Below the pieces are notes generated by a model. That model was not told where the DNA came from and ran no database searches. It worked only from the letters and a program-made list of their open reading frames with translations. Below, piece by piece: positions 1 to 29,400 of a stretch of 64,000 nucleotides of DNA (the stretch's first letter is position 1; the number at the start of each line of letters is the position of its first letter). The position numbers and the translations under genes are program-made. Source of the DNA: Enoplolaimus lenunculus (taxonomy: Eukaryota; Nematoda; Enoplea; Enoplida; Thoracostomopsidae); the NCBI GenBank assembly GCA_030248215.1, contig JASANG010000150.1, positions 62,001-126,000 of the forward strand, given 5' to 3'.

Positions 1-17942
<17,942 letters not shown>

Positions 17943-18055
17943 TTCCCCACCCTCCGGAGACCACTGTCGTCTTCAGTGTTGCTACAGTTGTCACACTTGC
18001 AAGCCGAAGATTTCATGAACTCAGTTACTGTTTGCAAAATTTTGTTCGCTTTCTT

Positions 18056-18273
18056 GGCCCATGTATAGAACAGGGCCGTATCGTTGTCCGGAAGAGTTAT
18101 AATAGAGTCAGTTTAAGCTTTAGACGGTATTTTTTGCTTAGGTTAAGGCTTAGGCTCATGTTTGTTAGGAATAGGCTCATCCATACGCTTAGGGTTAGGC
18201 TTAGGCTTAGGCGTAGGCTTAGGCTTAGGAATATGCTTATACTACTGTTACGGCCATGTTCTATACATGGGCC
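18056..18273 (+). mobile_element. T-family element copy 10: best-preserved, symmetric ends
   Basis: The left end GGCCCATGTATAGAACAGGG and right end (inverse) GGCCCATGTATAGAACATGG are near-identical over more than 20 bases. The flanks GCTTTCTT (18048-18055) and GCATTCTT (18274-18281) match at 7 of 8 bases. Inside is TTTAAGCTTTAGACGGTATTT, then a long array (AGGCTTAGGCTTAGGCGTAG) and AATATGCTTATACTACTGTT. It lies 0.1 kb after the ferlin stop codon, so it may be in the 3' UTR. Confidence 0.9.
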
Positions 18274-18281
18274 GCATTCTT

Positions 18282-18960
18282 GAAAGAGCTCTTATTGGAA
18301 GCTAACGTAGTGACCGGCGAAAATCAGATTGGTTATTAATAGTACGGGTAACAAATGGGGGTTCGTAGCTTAAGCGACAAAAAAGGTGGTAACGTCCGAA
18401 TGTAATAGGGGGTTGAAATATAAAAAAATACCCGTAAGCGAATAGCAAGAAATGGAAGCCTTTACAGATGTAAAATGAATACGCGTTCTATCTTTTCGGA
18501 TCGCTGCAGTAATCCTTTGTTGTTGACCGACATTTTGAACCGGACATACCATGAAACTGACACAATTTGTCACCCTTCAAGTAGGCATCGGCATAACTTT
18601 TGGCTAAGAATTATTTATAGGCTTAGGCCGAGGACACTGGTGAGCGCCAAGTTGTCGGGCGACGAATTGTCGTAAGTAGACTCGTCATAATATTTCCGTG
18701 GCATATCACATTCGACAATTTTTGCTTGTTTGGCATCACGTCTGGCACTGAAACCTTAGGAACATGAAAGTTTGATTGGTTACATATTCAAACATCAAAA
18801 CTTATGCCCAATGACTTGAAGTTCTGGGTCTGCCGATGTTTTACATACCAGTCACTTTGAAATCGAAAAAAGAAAATTTCAGTTTTACTGATTCAAAATC
18901 AGGCTATTGCAACAAATAAGGTTTGGTTGTGAAATTGTTGGACGACAAATATCCGGGACA
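18282..18960. other. Intergenic stretch with GTTGTCGGGCGACGAATTG repeat
   Basis: The palindrome-like block GTTGTCGGGCGACGAATTGT near 18650 recurs as GTTGTCAGGCGACGAGTTGT (about 62030) and inverted near 63190, so a dispersed family is present. No gene is recognised. Confidence 0.5.
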
Positions 18961-18967
18961 ATGTACT

Positions 18968-19145
18968 TTAAGGGGCGTAACAGTAGGTTAAGCGTATTCC
19001 TAAGCCTAAGCCTATAAGACTAAGCGTTGCAAAAACGTATTCCTAAACCTAACCCTAAGCTTAAGCAAAAATGTAATCTAGAATCAAACCTACTCTTTTA
19101 TAGACCCAGCAGAAACCTCGACGCATCTTAAAGTAACATGGGCCA
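18968..19145 (-). mobile_element. T-family copy 11 (divergent subfamily)
   Basis: On plus: GGGGCGTAACAGTAGGTTAAG, CCTAAGCCTAAGCCTA, AAAATGTAATCTAGAATC, CTACTCTTTTATAGACCCA, CTTAAAGTAACATGGGCC. It shares every block with copies 12 and 13. Confidence 0.75.
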
Positions 19146-19329
19146 ATTTACGTAGATTCAAAAATGAATTTGACTAAACCGTTGTTTAATAAATGCAGCT
19201 TTGTTGGATTTCGAGCATTTGGGTACCTTTTGCAAGATGTCCTGCGGACCAACTTAAATGTTAGCCAATGTAATACTTATAGCAGCGGAACATTTAGAGT
19301 AAGCCAAGCCTATTCAGTATAAGCTCGTC

Positions 19330-19500
19330 CAATATAACTTTTAGGGCTGTAGACTAGATTAAGAAGTCTGAGACTAAACGTTAATAAATTGTATGCCTAC
19401 ACCAAAGCCTAAGCCTGAGCAAAAAATATAATCTAGCATCCACGCCTACTCCTTTACAGACCAATCAGAAATCGGGACGGCCCTAAAAGTAACATGGGTC
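19330..19500 (-). mobile_element. T-family copy 12 (divergent subfamily)
   Basis: On plus: CACCAAAGCCTAAGCCTGAGC, AAAAAATATAATCTAGCATC, CTACTCCTTTACAGACCAA, GACGGCCCTAAAAGTAACAT. Same orientation as copies 11 and 13. Confidence 0.72.
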
Positions 19501-19596
19501 ATAAACTCTATTAAGCCTCAACTAAAGGATATATTCAGCCAAAACGTTGCGATTAGTCTTTAAGTCTACTCTACATCGACATTCAAAATACAATTA

Positions 19597-19650
19597 GGGT
19601 TGCGCTATACTTCACTGTGCCCGTGTCGCAGTATAATTCTACCACCCGTT
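19597..19650 (+). mobile_element. Fragment of TTAGGGTTGCGC-ended element
   Basis: TTAGGGTTGCGCTATACTTC then ACTGTGCC matches the left end of the element at 51954-52133. Only the end is present. Confidence 0.5.
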
Positions 19651-19924
19651 TGTTTTACCCGGACAAATTACACTAAATTAGACTGTAGTTTAATTTTTCT
19701 TCGCCCAAGGCACAAGATATATATAATTCTTCAGTAAATGCTTTTTCCTTTAAAACCATCGGACCCTCGTAATGTTGTGAACCGAAATTTTTGGATATGC
19801 AGTTATCGTTACCTCCCGAGGATCCTATTGTCGAATACACAAAAATTGTAGCGGAAAGCAATGAAACAGTGATAACAATTTCGGGTATCATTCGCGTCTC
19901 GGCCAATGTTGCTTTTAGGGTCTT

Positions 19925-20106
19925 AACAGTACCTAGATTAAGCGTATTCATAACCTTAAACCCAAGCCTAAGCGTTGTAAAAATGTGTTTCTAAGCCTAA
20001 AACTAAGTCTAAGCCTCAGTCTAAGCAAAAAATGTAATCTAGAATCTATAAACCTACTCTTTTATAGACCCAACAAAACCTTGACGCCTCTTAAAGTAAC
20101 ATAGGC
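19925..20106 (-). mobile_element. T-family copy 13 (divergent subfamily)
   Basis: On plus: AGATTAAGCGTATTCATAAC, CCAAGCCTAAGCG, AAAAAATGTAATCTAGAATC, CTACTCTTTTATAGACCCAA, CTTAAAGTAACATAGGCCC. The third closely similar copy within 1.2 kb, all on the minus strand. Confidence 0.75.
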
Positions 20107-20308
20107 CCGCGTCTCTATTATTAAATCTCTCGATATTGTCAGCAATTTCGTTACACATGTATTCGACCAATCTTTTGCGGATATCATCGTGATAGCATTC
20201 AGTACCAGATATAGTGAAACTTACCGCTCGTAAAAAGCAATACCTTCCATCTAAGGCTGTATTTCCTTAGGTAAACTTGCCTCTTCGTTCGTATGATTGT
20301 AAGTGACT

Positions 20309-20399
20309 ATCAATGTCGGAGTCGAATTTTACTCAGTTTGCGTAGTCCGGTAGAGCCTGTTTCGTAGAGAGTCAATTTGAGTCACCATTTTTTGCACTG
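20309..20399. mobile_element. G-family MITE, right half only (copy 3)
   Basis: GGAGTCGAATTTTACTCAGT, TAGTCCGGTAGAGCCTGTTT, GAGTCACCATTTTTTGCACTG then TA. The left half is absent. Confidence 0.7.
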
Positions 20400-20560
20400 T
20401 ATAGAATCTCTGTTGCAGTGGTTTAATAAGATAGAGACAAACCAAATCAACTCAATCTAATGTGGCCAAAGCAGGTCTTTATTAGTCAGCAGATCTAAGG
20501 TGGCCAACGCAGGTGGTATTTATTAGTCAGCAGCAATCTTGTATACCGAATATCCAGCAC
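20400..20560. repeat. Local duplication: GTGGCC...GCAGGT units and matching copy at 20985-21060
   Basis: GTGGCCAAAGCAGGTCTTTA and GTGGCCAACGCAGGTGGTAT repeat about 48 bases apart with TTATTAGTCAGCAG. The flank GACAAACCAAATCAACTCA resembles 21020-21050 (AAACAAACGAAATCAACTCA), so the segment was copied twice around the next MITE. Confidence 0.6.
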
Positions 20561-20644
20561 TATTGAAGCAGCTGCATAATAAAATAACAACCTTTTATTT
20601 TTTCAACGCTCACTGACTAGCTTAATAGTGTATGTTTTGCACCT

Positions 20645-20765
20645 TAACTCTTAAAGGCTTGGCGCGGGTAATACGAAAACTGTCAATTTTTTACCCCGTG
20701 ATACAAGTCTTTACATGCGACCCACGTTTATGCGCGGGTAACAGGTGGTAAAGTCCCTTTCTGCA
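20645..20765. repeat. GGGTAA/TTACCC-rich interspersed repeat (copy 2)
   Basis: TTGGCGCGGGTAATACG, CTGTCAATTTTTTACCCCGT, GATACAAGTC and GGTAAAGTCCCTTTCTGCAG parallel the copy at 13040-13545. Confidence 0.6.
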
Positions 20766-21064
20766 GGAAACCGCGAGGTGAAGTGAAATTGAAATAGTTA
20801 AACTTAAAGTAATGTTTAATTTGCTAATTTTAACAAATATATGAAGTGTTGTAAAAAATTTGGAAAGTAACGTGGGTCGATGTTTGTACGATTTAGAGTA
20901 TATTTCAATTCAACTCGGTTCTTGCTTCTTGGAATGTATTAACACGACTCGACTCATGTATATAGTTCGAGGGAAGGGTGATATTCGATAGAATGTCAGA
21001 TGCAGTGGTTTTAAACAAGACGTAAACAAACGAAATCAACTCAGTTCAAGGTGGCCAGGCTCTA

Positions 21065-21276
21065 CACTGCAAAAAATGTGAAGTCCAATTGGCTTTCTCC
21101 GAAAGAGGCTTTTCAGGACTACACAAACTGAGTCAAATTTGACTCCGACAGAGTCAAATTCATTCGACTCACTGAGTCGCACGTTCACCTGTGTGGAGTC
21201 GAATTTGACTCAGTTTGCGTATTCCAGAAAAGCTTATTTCGGAAAGAGTCAATTTGAATCACCATTTTTTACAGTG
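21065..21276. mobile_element. G-family palindromic MITE (copy 4)
   Basis: CACTGCAAAAAATGTGAAGTC at the left, ACCATTTTTTACAGTG at the right, TA on both flanks, 212 bp. The interior pairs with itself through CAAACTGAGTCAAATTTGAC and its inverse. Confidence 0.88.
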
Positions 21277-21587
21277 TAGATGGAGATTACTTCTAATTAT
21301 TCCGTTAAATATTTACTACATTTAAGGTATTGCTCAATCATCGTATGATTTTAATAGCATAGACGCTTTTAACCATTTCTCAATTCAGCGCTATGAGAAA
21401 GCTAGGTACAAAAAAGTGGTATAAAATTAAGGGACCTTGACGCTCGAGCCCGAGGGGGCTCTCACGTCTTGTAGTGATTTAGTACTATATATATGTGTTG
21501 CAATTGTTAAACACGGTGCGATATACATTATTTAACGTATATACACAGCGCTGAGTTGCCTATAGGCAACTCAATGTGAGAAGGGGT

Positions 21588-21672
21588 TAAGACTAAGCCT
21601 AAGCCTAGGGCTCAGCGTAAGAATGAGCGTATTGCTTAAGCCTAAGCCTAAACCTAAGCCCAAGCCAAGGTT
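21588..21672 (-). mobile_element. T-family fragment copy 14
   Basis: The internal array on the minus strand: on plus GACTAAGCCTAAGCCTAGGG and CCTAAGCCTAAACCTAAGCC. The ends are missing. Confidence 0.6.
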
Positions 21673-22127
21673 CCTACCTAGACTGACAGTGACGATATAT
21701 ACTCCGCTTCCAGAATGCACCCACCAGTTTACTTTTGATACGGGCACGGTAGTTTGAAAATTCTCACCGTTAGTTGCGCTATACATCCACAGTTCAACTC
21801 ATCGAGAGGGTTTATAGCACGTATAGCGTCTGTCCGTGTATTTTCAAATTCCAATTATTACGATGTTTGTCGTTAGAGCAAAATATTTGGAACATGGTCT
21901 AAAAATTAACATTTTAGTGCAGGTATGACCACGTAAAACACACCGAACCCCAGAAAGATGCGAGATCATGGAGCTCTGAACCTAGAGATGCAATGTGGCA
22001 TGTTGCATTGGGCTCATTCCTATTTTGGAATTCATATGCATATGTCAATGTATATACTGTCTGAAATGAATTGTAGCAAAAAGAAATTTAGTTCATAAAG
22101 AGCGGTTGATAAATGAAATTTCGTTTA

Positions 22128-22574
22128 CTGTAGTGACCCAAATAAGAGGGGGGACTGATATTTATTTGGCCTCTCCAGAGGGCACCCCCCTTGTTATTCG
22201 GTTACGAACTGTTATTTATTTTTAAACTACGCTCCGCCACCCTTCGTTACGGATATATATCCGGTACTACAACTATCCGTTGAATTAAACGTTTATTTGT
22301 CTTCCGTCAATAGCTTGAGCGACCAAGCAAGGTTATACTTAGGAATGTACTTTCAAAATTTAAGTACGCCTTAAAAAATCTAACTCAATTTTATTTGGTC
22401 CTGGAGTCACTTATGCTCTACAATTAGGAATAATGACCTTCATGGACTCTAATTACGATTTGGGGACTCTATCCGCTTACGGACTCTTATCTGTGATACA
22501 GACTGCTATTGATTGGTATTCAAAATGGGGACCCCCTCTTATTACCCCACACACTCTTATTCGGGTCACTACAG
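22128..22574 (+). mobile_element. Intact P-family MITE (reference copy, 447 bp)
   Basis: The left end CTGTAGTGACCCAAATAAGA and right end (inverse) CTGTAGTGACCCGAATAAGA are inverted repeats, flanked by TA on both sides. Inside are GGCCTCTCCAGAGGGCACCC, ACTGTTATTTATTTTTAAAC, and near the right end TTACGGACTC words. There is no coding capacity. Partial relatives lie at 1441, 7570, 58265 and 58690. Confidence 0.88.
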
Positions 22575-23386
22575 TAAGCTCTATCGAGGTAATTGGGCTT
22601 CATTGTGCACAGTTACACACAGAAAAGGTAACAAGCAAAAGTGCAGTATACCATTGAGTCGCAAAAATGGTGAATCGTGACGAGCTGTGTCCGACGTTTC
22701 CAATAGGAATTTGGCATGCCAAAGAAATTATGTCAGAAACTTGCTCTGCTTTAGCTTCTTGGTTCGAATTAGTGATGAATAAATATCCCGACCGTATAAA
22801 TTGTATATCTATTTAACCACATCTTCTGGGCTAGATATAAAGTGTGCTGTTTCATTTTAAACCCAAAATCGAATTATGTTTAAAATCGACTTTATAACTA
22901 GTGTACCTGTAATATTAGACACTTTAATACCGCGATATTATTCAATCGAAGTGTATCCTGCCTGTTTATATGAACATTTCTACGATTATTTACAACAGAA
23001 ACATATAAAACCTGGTCAGACACGTTTCTGCTACGATTCTATCATTTGTATTCACATAGCTAATCATTATACTGGGGTGCATGTTTTATTTGTAATGAGG
23101 CTCGCTGAAACTTATCTGTAATTATTTTATTTGAGACCTTTGAACCATATATCGTACAGCAAAGTATTTTATTTCTGACTATGTAAAACACTGGTGATAC
23201 AGTTATGAGAAATGTAAGTTGGATTAGTTTATGACGTTGAATACATGTTATTTGGTGCAAAATTTTTGAATACATGTTCGCATGATGATAAGCCGTGTAT
23301 TTTATAGCAAAGGTTTATGCGATATTCAGGAGCTCGTGGTATATTAAAAATAATTATTAATCGTTTCATGTGGTATCTGTTTTCAG
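22575..23386 (+). other. Likely 5' region of the Arg/Ser-rich gene
   Basis: The first exon of the next gene should be here or upstream but is not resolved. One phase-compatible candidate is an ATG at 23282 reading MMISRVFYSKGLCDIQELV up to a GTATAT donor at 23339, leaving a 48-nt intron. Short open frames at 22670 (MVNRDELCPTFPIG) and 22876 have no known relatives. TATA-like AT runs are too common to choose a promoter. Confidence 0.3.
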
Positions 23387-23493
23387 CGTGATTCAAACTT
23401 CAACGCCCATAGAAGGCCATCAAAATTATTAATCGTTTCATGTGGTATCTGTTTTCAGCGTGATTCAAACTTCAACGCCCATAGAAGGCCATC
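23350..23493 (+). repeat. 72-bp tandem duplication across an intron-exon boundary
   Basis: ATTATTAATCGTTTCATGTG then GTATCTGTTTTCAGCGTGAT, on to GAAGGCCATCAAAA, occurs twice in direct tandem at exactly 72-base spacing with no visible differences. Each unit includes a pyrimidine tract, an AG acceptor and the exon start. Confidence 0.95.
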
Positions 23494-26400
23494 AAAACCT
23501 GACTCTCATGCTACGTTTGGTTGCAGAAAAGAAAGCAAATCTCTTAGTATAGAACAGCGAAGACGGAAACGTTCGACAGACGCAGCGGATCTATCTCACA
23601 GAGAACACAGGTTTTTATATTTAGCGCGAACTGTTTTTACTTTTCATTCTGTTAATTCTGATTAATTCCTTTTGCCGAAGATTAGTTAATGTGAACATTA
23701 TTGAATGAAAGACCGCACTTGTTTATTTTAGATTACTACTATAAGTATTTTGTACAGCTTTTTAATTTTTCAATCCTGCTTATATGAACAAAGTATTTTC
23801 TTATTTGTTTTGCTATAAAATATCAAAATATATTGCTCTGCAATATGAACACGGTTATAACCTCTTTGCTTTGGGCATTATGCCTTTATATCGCAGGTTA
23901 CAAGTTTCAAAGAACGAGTCCTTGTTTCTATTTGTGACTTTGCGAGAGGTTCCCAATCAGCTGATAGCACACTGAACTTCTGTACAGAATTGCTTGCTGC
24001 AATTTTATCGAAACTCGTGCAGCGAAACTGAACTAAATTAACAGAGACAAAAACAATCTGCCACCAGACAAGTGAAATATATTTTCGTACAAAAATAACA
24101 GATAGCTAATAATGTCATATGTGCATAACCGCAGTTACAAATGTAAACAAACGACAAGTTTTTTTAAATATACAGGCGTAGTCGTGCATAAAGCACTAGG
24201 TTATCCTTATACATCTATGTGTTCACAATAATAATGATGTGTATAAACAACACATCCAGCAACATCGAAGCACATCACTTCGTTATTAATTACTTTACTT
24301 TTCAGGAAATCAAAGGAAAATAGTTCAGTGGGTGGTAATTTACATAACTCAACTCACGACCACCGACCTAAAATATCAGGTTGGTTCATTTTATCAAGTA
24401 ATGAGCTCAAAATGCAAAAGCAATAATTCCAAAAAGAGTATTACGTACCTGTATGTGATTAAAGTTGGAAAGTAACGGATAAAACAAATACGTATGTTGA
24501 CTCATACAATACGTACTTATATCCATGTGATAAGTTTAGTACGCTAGGGTACTACGGTTTTTAATTCTGAGTGCTCAGCAGCTGAAAACGAGGGACGCTC
24601 CCAGAAGGTTTCGAACTCAGTCGACAGATTATCAGTCCAGCACGCTAGCCACAGAGCCACACCGCCTCGTAATCAACTGCTGAGTTTTTCTGTTTTTATG
24701 CCTAATAAGAATTTCAGCATACACATGTATTTTGGTTCTTCCATGTTTTTACCGCTTTTGCATACGAAGGCAGTAAGGCACTGCATACGAAGGCAGTAAG
24801 GCACTGCATATGCATCAATGTTTTACCGATGTGCAGCATTAGCATGGTGTTTTTCAGTTTACCTCCATGCATCCGCATGTCACATTGTGATAAGTGGGTA
24901 GGCTAGGGTACGTCGGTTTTTAATTCTGAGTGCTCAGCACCTGAAAACGAGGGACGCTCCCAGAAGGTTTGGAACTCAGTCGACAGATTATCAGTCCAGC
25001 ACGCTAGCCACAGAGCCACACCGCCTTACAATCAACTGTTGAGTTTTTCTGTTTTTATGCCTAACAAGAACCTCAGCATACACATGTATTTTGGTTCTTC
25101 CTTGTTTTTACCGCTTTTGCATATGAAGACACTGCATATGCATCAACGTGTCACCGATGTGCAGCATTAGCATGAGGTTTTTCACTTTACCTTCATCATC
25201 CGCATTCCACAATACGTATGTATATTGCAACATATATTCTAGAGTTGGAGCCAGGGGAGCCAATGCTGCAGCATATATACGGTGTTGTGGACAAAACTAG
25301 ATGTATAAAAGCTAGAATATACTAACTAATGCGTTTCTTTGTATATACTTGGATTTTGTTTCACATGAAGTTATTGCTTCCACCTGATCAAGTTCCTAGG
25401 AATTCGTTTAAATGTATCAGTGGCGTGTTATGCATTTGACTTTATAAAAAGTAACTGATTAGTTTGATTATCAATATAGAAATAAGTAAAACAGAGCACT
25501 GTGTTGTAGTACGCAAGAATCTAATTTTGTTGGCAAGATTTATTAGATTTTGAGCATCACATATTAACTTGTTTATAATCTACACAATCTCTCTGTAGGC
25601 AGTGTAGGTTTGGCTTACATTACAATTTACAAACATGTTAAGTGCACAAAAGTATGTGATTGAGCGAAGCGAAACTCCGAGCCATGCTCGGAGTTTCGCG
25701 AAGCGTTTTATGGCGCGAGGTATCTGAATAAATTGTTTACAAACCTCCAAAAAATAAATGAATACGTAGTTAGCTAATATCTAATTTGCATATCAGCTTA
25801 ACTGCTTACGTGTGTTCGAGCTTCGCTCAATACATGTAGTCCCATTACCACTGGTCATATACGATTGTAATTTAGTTTCCTGGCCTCGGCCCCGGGTGAA
25901 ATTCTGGCCCCTCGACATCTCTTATACAAACTAATTTAAATTTTGCTAAAAGGTTGCGTTATTTTTTGGTGCGCACTCTTTTTGTTTGTTGAGCTAATTT
26001 GTCTGATAACACCTCCATTGGAAAGTTGTTTAACTGCGCTAAACAAAGTCAAGCGTTTGGGAAAAAGCTTAAGTACTGTGATCGTGTTATTTCTCAACGT
26101 TTCGACACGTTTATATTTGTTATTCAAGGAAGCAATGACCGCACTGCACATAAAACGATCCCAAATAGTTGTTCAAATGCAACTAGAAACGAAGAAATTA
26201 GGTTGGTTTGTTTGTCGCTTATATATTTGTGTATAAATGGAACAGCTAGGTGCTAGAAAAAGTATGGTTGTGTTGCTTAGCCATCATGTCATTTAGAGTT
26301 ATATATTCAGTATGCTTGAATTTCCCGTCATCCTACCTTAACAACGTGTTTTGCGCGTAGATATTGTTGTTTTGGTACAATAATGTTCGAATTTTCAAAA

Positions 26401-29400
26401 CATCGGAATAATGCACTCAGCGTATTTTGCTTGTTGGTTTAGCTAGATTTAAATGTCAGGTTTGCTTAATCGAATGGCATGAGCTGCAACTAAATAAATA
26501 AATTTTGCTGGAAAAAGACAGCGAACACGAATAGAAATCTTTGCAATTATTCCGACCAGAATAACTCGCTGGGATGTGCACGTTAATATGGTTCCACACA
26601 AAACAAGAGAAGATGTATATACCTTTGTCTAAACTGATTATTGATCAATGGTATATATGTACGTAGTGGGGGAATGTGATTGCTAATGCGACCTTTTTGC
26701 GTGTGTTCAGTCGCATTTAATATAAATTGCAGGTCTGTGCCATAGTTATTTTTAGATGTAAACCTGTGTTGTTGCTGCTTAGTTTTAAACGTGGTCACTC
26801 TTAATTCTTTAAATAGATTTAACTTTGCAGCAAGAAGTTGCCACAGTGGAAACCGTCTGCGCCATTGATGTCGGAAGGTAGTAATTTAGCTTTTTTCGAC
26901 GATGATCCTGATTTTATGAATATTCCGGCTCCGACAGATGATATTTTGATGTTTGATGAAGAAGGATACGCTCAGCAGTCGCCGTCAAAACTGGCCGGCG
27001 AAGAGAGCTGCCGTGAAGCCGACGATGGAAGTAGCGCTCACGGGTATGTGTTTGGGGTGGGAAAACAACCACTATATTTTCCGCAGCGAACACGTGCATA
27101 TTATACGGATAAGTTAGATCTTAAAAATTCTGTCGCAACTGCTTAAAATCATTGTTACTGTGTTTCAAATTGAATGTGACTTCAATACGTATTTATTGTC
27201 AGTGTGAAATATATATGCTATTACTTGAATTATGGCCGATTAATTCGTTCACTGCATGTAGCTGTATAAATTCCGCAACGTAAAATACAAACGTGAGCAA
27301 TTATGTATACGCAATTCACAACAGTGACTGAAGCATCCGGATCTGCAGAATTTTGTATCGAACCTTATAATAAATATATACAGTTGAAAACCTCTCGTCA
27401 CCCAGTTTTTTGAAAAGTCGAAAAACCATTTTTAATGGTTTAGCAATAACTTCGATCGAAACCTGATTTTTTACTATTTCGAGATAGTGATTTTGTTTTC
27501 TGTTTTCTCTTTGTAAAGCGAAACGTCCGATATGATAACGATTGAAACGTACGAAAGTGATGAATCATCGGATAGGAAGCTGCTGTCGAGTAGAAATTCA
27601 AGCACAGACCGTGTTCGAAGCCCAGCAAGTTTGAAACGCAGTCAGCCAATGGGAGGGGACCAGGCTTCTACGGGATCAAAGGAGAATAAACTAGATGTCG
27701 GAACTCATAGGAAACAGTCAAAGACAGCGGTTGAGCATGAAGGGAGCCCCAAAGCGGATAGTGGACGCCATAGAAGTCGGACTGAAAGCAGGAGGCATTT
27801 AGAGAGAAATAGTGAAGTGTCAGTGGTTGGTCCCAGTAAGTACAGCAAGTGTGATGAGAAGGATTATTCTTTTTTAGCGGTGACGAGGGTAGAATCGATT
27901 GAGGGTAAGCGTGAAGTAATTGGCCGAAATCAAGGTAGGGGTGAGATACCGGACCGTAATGACAAGAAGGCGAAAGATGAGCAGAGGCGGAAAGGTCCTC
28001 TGGATGCAGAACGTGAGGTTGCGACTCGTGACTATAAAACTGGTGCTGGACAGAGAGTTCATAGAAACCGTGGGAAATATTCGATTGACAGAAGTAGCAG
28101 TCCTGAAACGAATATATGGCGTAAGAACAATGCTTCTGGCGTCGAAGTTGTGGAGCAACTCAAGATTTCGGATGAGAAACGTAATCGTACTCGAAATGTC
28201 ACACGAGACTTTGAGAAAAGCACGGTTGTGGGCAGAAAAATTGAGCATGGCAGCCATACAGAGACGAAAAGGACAGCGCCGAACCGAAACAGTGGAAGGC
28301 AAATAGATGTTGCGCGGCACGCAAATACGCAGGCGAGTTTGATTTGCCGTATACATATAACTATTCTGATTGGGTCGTTAGGGATGGGCCGAGACCGAGA
28401 CTTTTGGTCTCGGTTTCGATCAATTTTTAACCGTTACCGCAGATGAAAACACTTTTATATCAAATGTTTCGGATATTTGTTATCTGCGCAGAATTGGCGT
28501 TTAATCCATACAATAAAACTCCACTTAGGAATGGCGGCACAAACTCAATGATTGAAAATTTTCACAGGTTTATCAGTTAAGCTAATATACAAATTAGCTA
28601 TTAGCTAACTATTTAATTATGGGTCTTGAAGGTTTATAAACAATTTATTCCGATTGCTGGCACCCAAAAGCCCTTTACTACTGAATTTAATTGCTTGTAA
28701 TCATAATAATCAGTGAAATAATTTTTAAAAGGTCCTAATACTGAGTGACATACAGTAAAAAGTCCTAATTTAGACTTAACCAATTATGCAAGTTAGCCAG
28801 TGGCTAATAAACGTCTTTAAATTTTAAAACTCCACTGCGAGGTTAACACCCCAACCCCAGGATAAAAAGCTTTCATACAAAAATTTTGCCAAATTCGGTT
28901 CAGCGGTTCCTGAAAATTTTTGCGAACAGATGGACGGACACCTTTCGACCCCCCAGTACAAAACATAATACGCTTCGCGAAATTCCGAGCTTCGCTCATC
29001 GAGCAAAGCATTGCTGCGTCCATTCATCTACTCAAACTGGCTCAGGTAATTACAATTGTTTGTCGCTTTTACACCTCTTTGGTTTCGATTTGCAAGCCAC
29101 CTAGACTCAAGAATAGCGGTACCGAGACCAGCCAAATCCGAAGACTTTGCGAGACCGAGACCGTCCATCCTTGAATATGTTGAGCAATGAACCCAATAAC
29201 TTTCAACTGTTATTCTTGTTTCGGTTAGTATTTTAACAAAATTCGATTCCTGTTTTAGTAATCGAACACCAGGATCGGAATTTTTACGGTTTTGAGGTAT
29301 TAAACACTTTTCACGCATTAGGGTTTTAAAATTTTTAAGCCGTTTACTAGCTACAGGGTAATTTGCATAATTAGTTAGCCTAAATTAGGACTTTTTACAT

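Larger units (their letters stand above)
24543..25212. repeat. Tandem pair (359-bp spacing) of a tRNA-SINE-bearing unit
   Basis: GCTAGGGTAC at 24543 and 24902 start two near-identical units (GGTTTTTAATTCTGAGTGCT, CACATGTATTTTGGTTCTTCC). The first unit also has an internal 20-bp doubling (CATACGAAGGCAGTAAGGCA) at about 24760-24805. It lies in an intron of the Arg/Ser-rich gene. Confidence 0.85.

Noticed and set aside
18968-20106. A true telomere end or subtelomere from TTAGGC runs
   Set aside because: The runs are short, diverged, in both orientations, and embedded in a dispersed element with inverted ends; genes lie on both sides.
24580-24667. A functional tRNA-Ile gene
   Set aside because: A and B boxes are present but the acceptor and T stems do not pair; it fits a SINE head or pseudo-tRNA.
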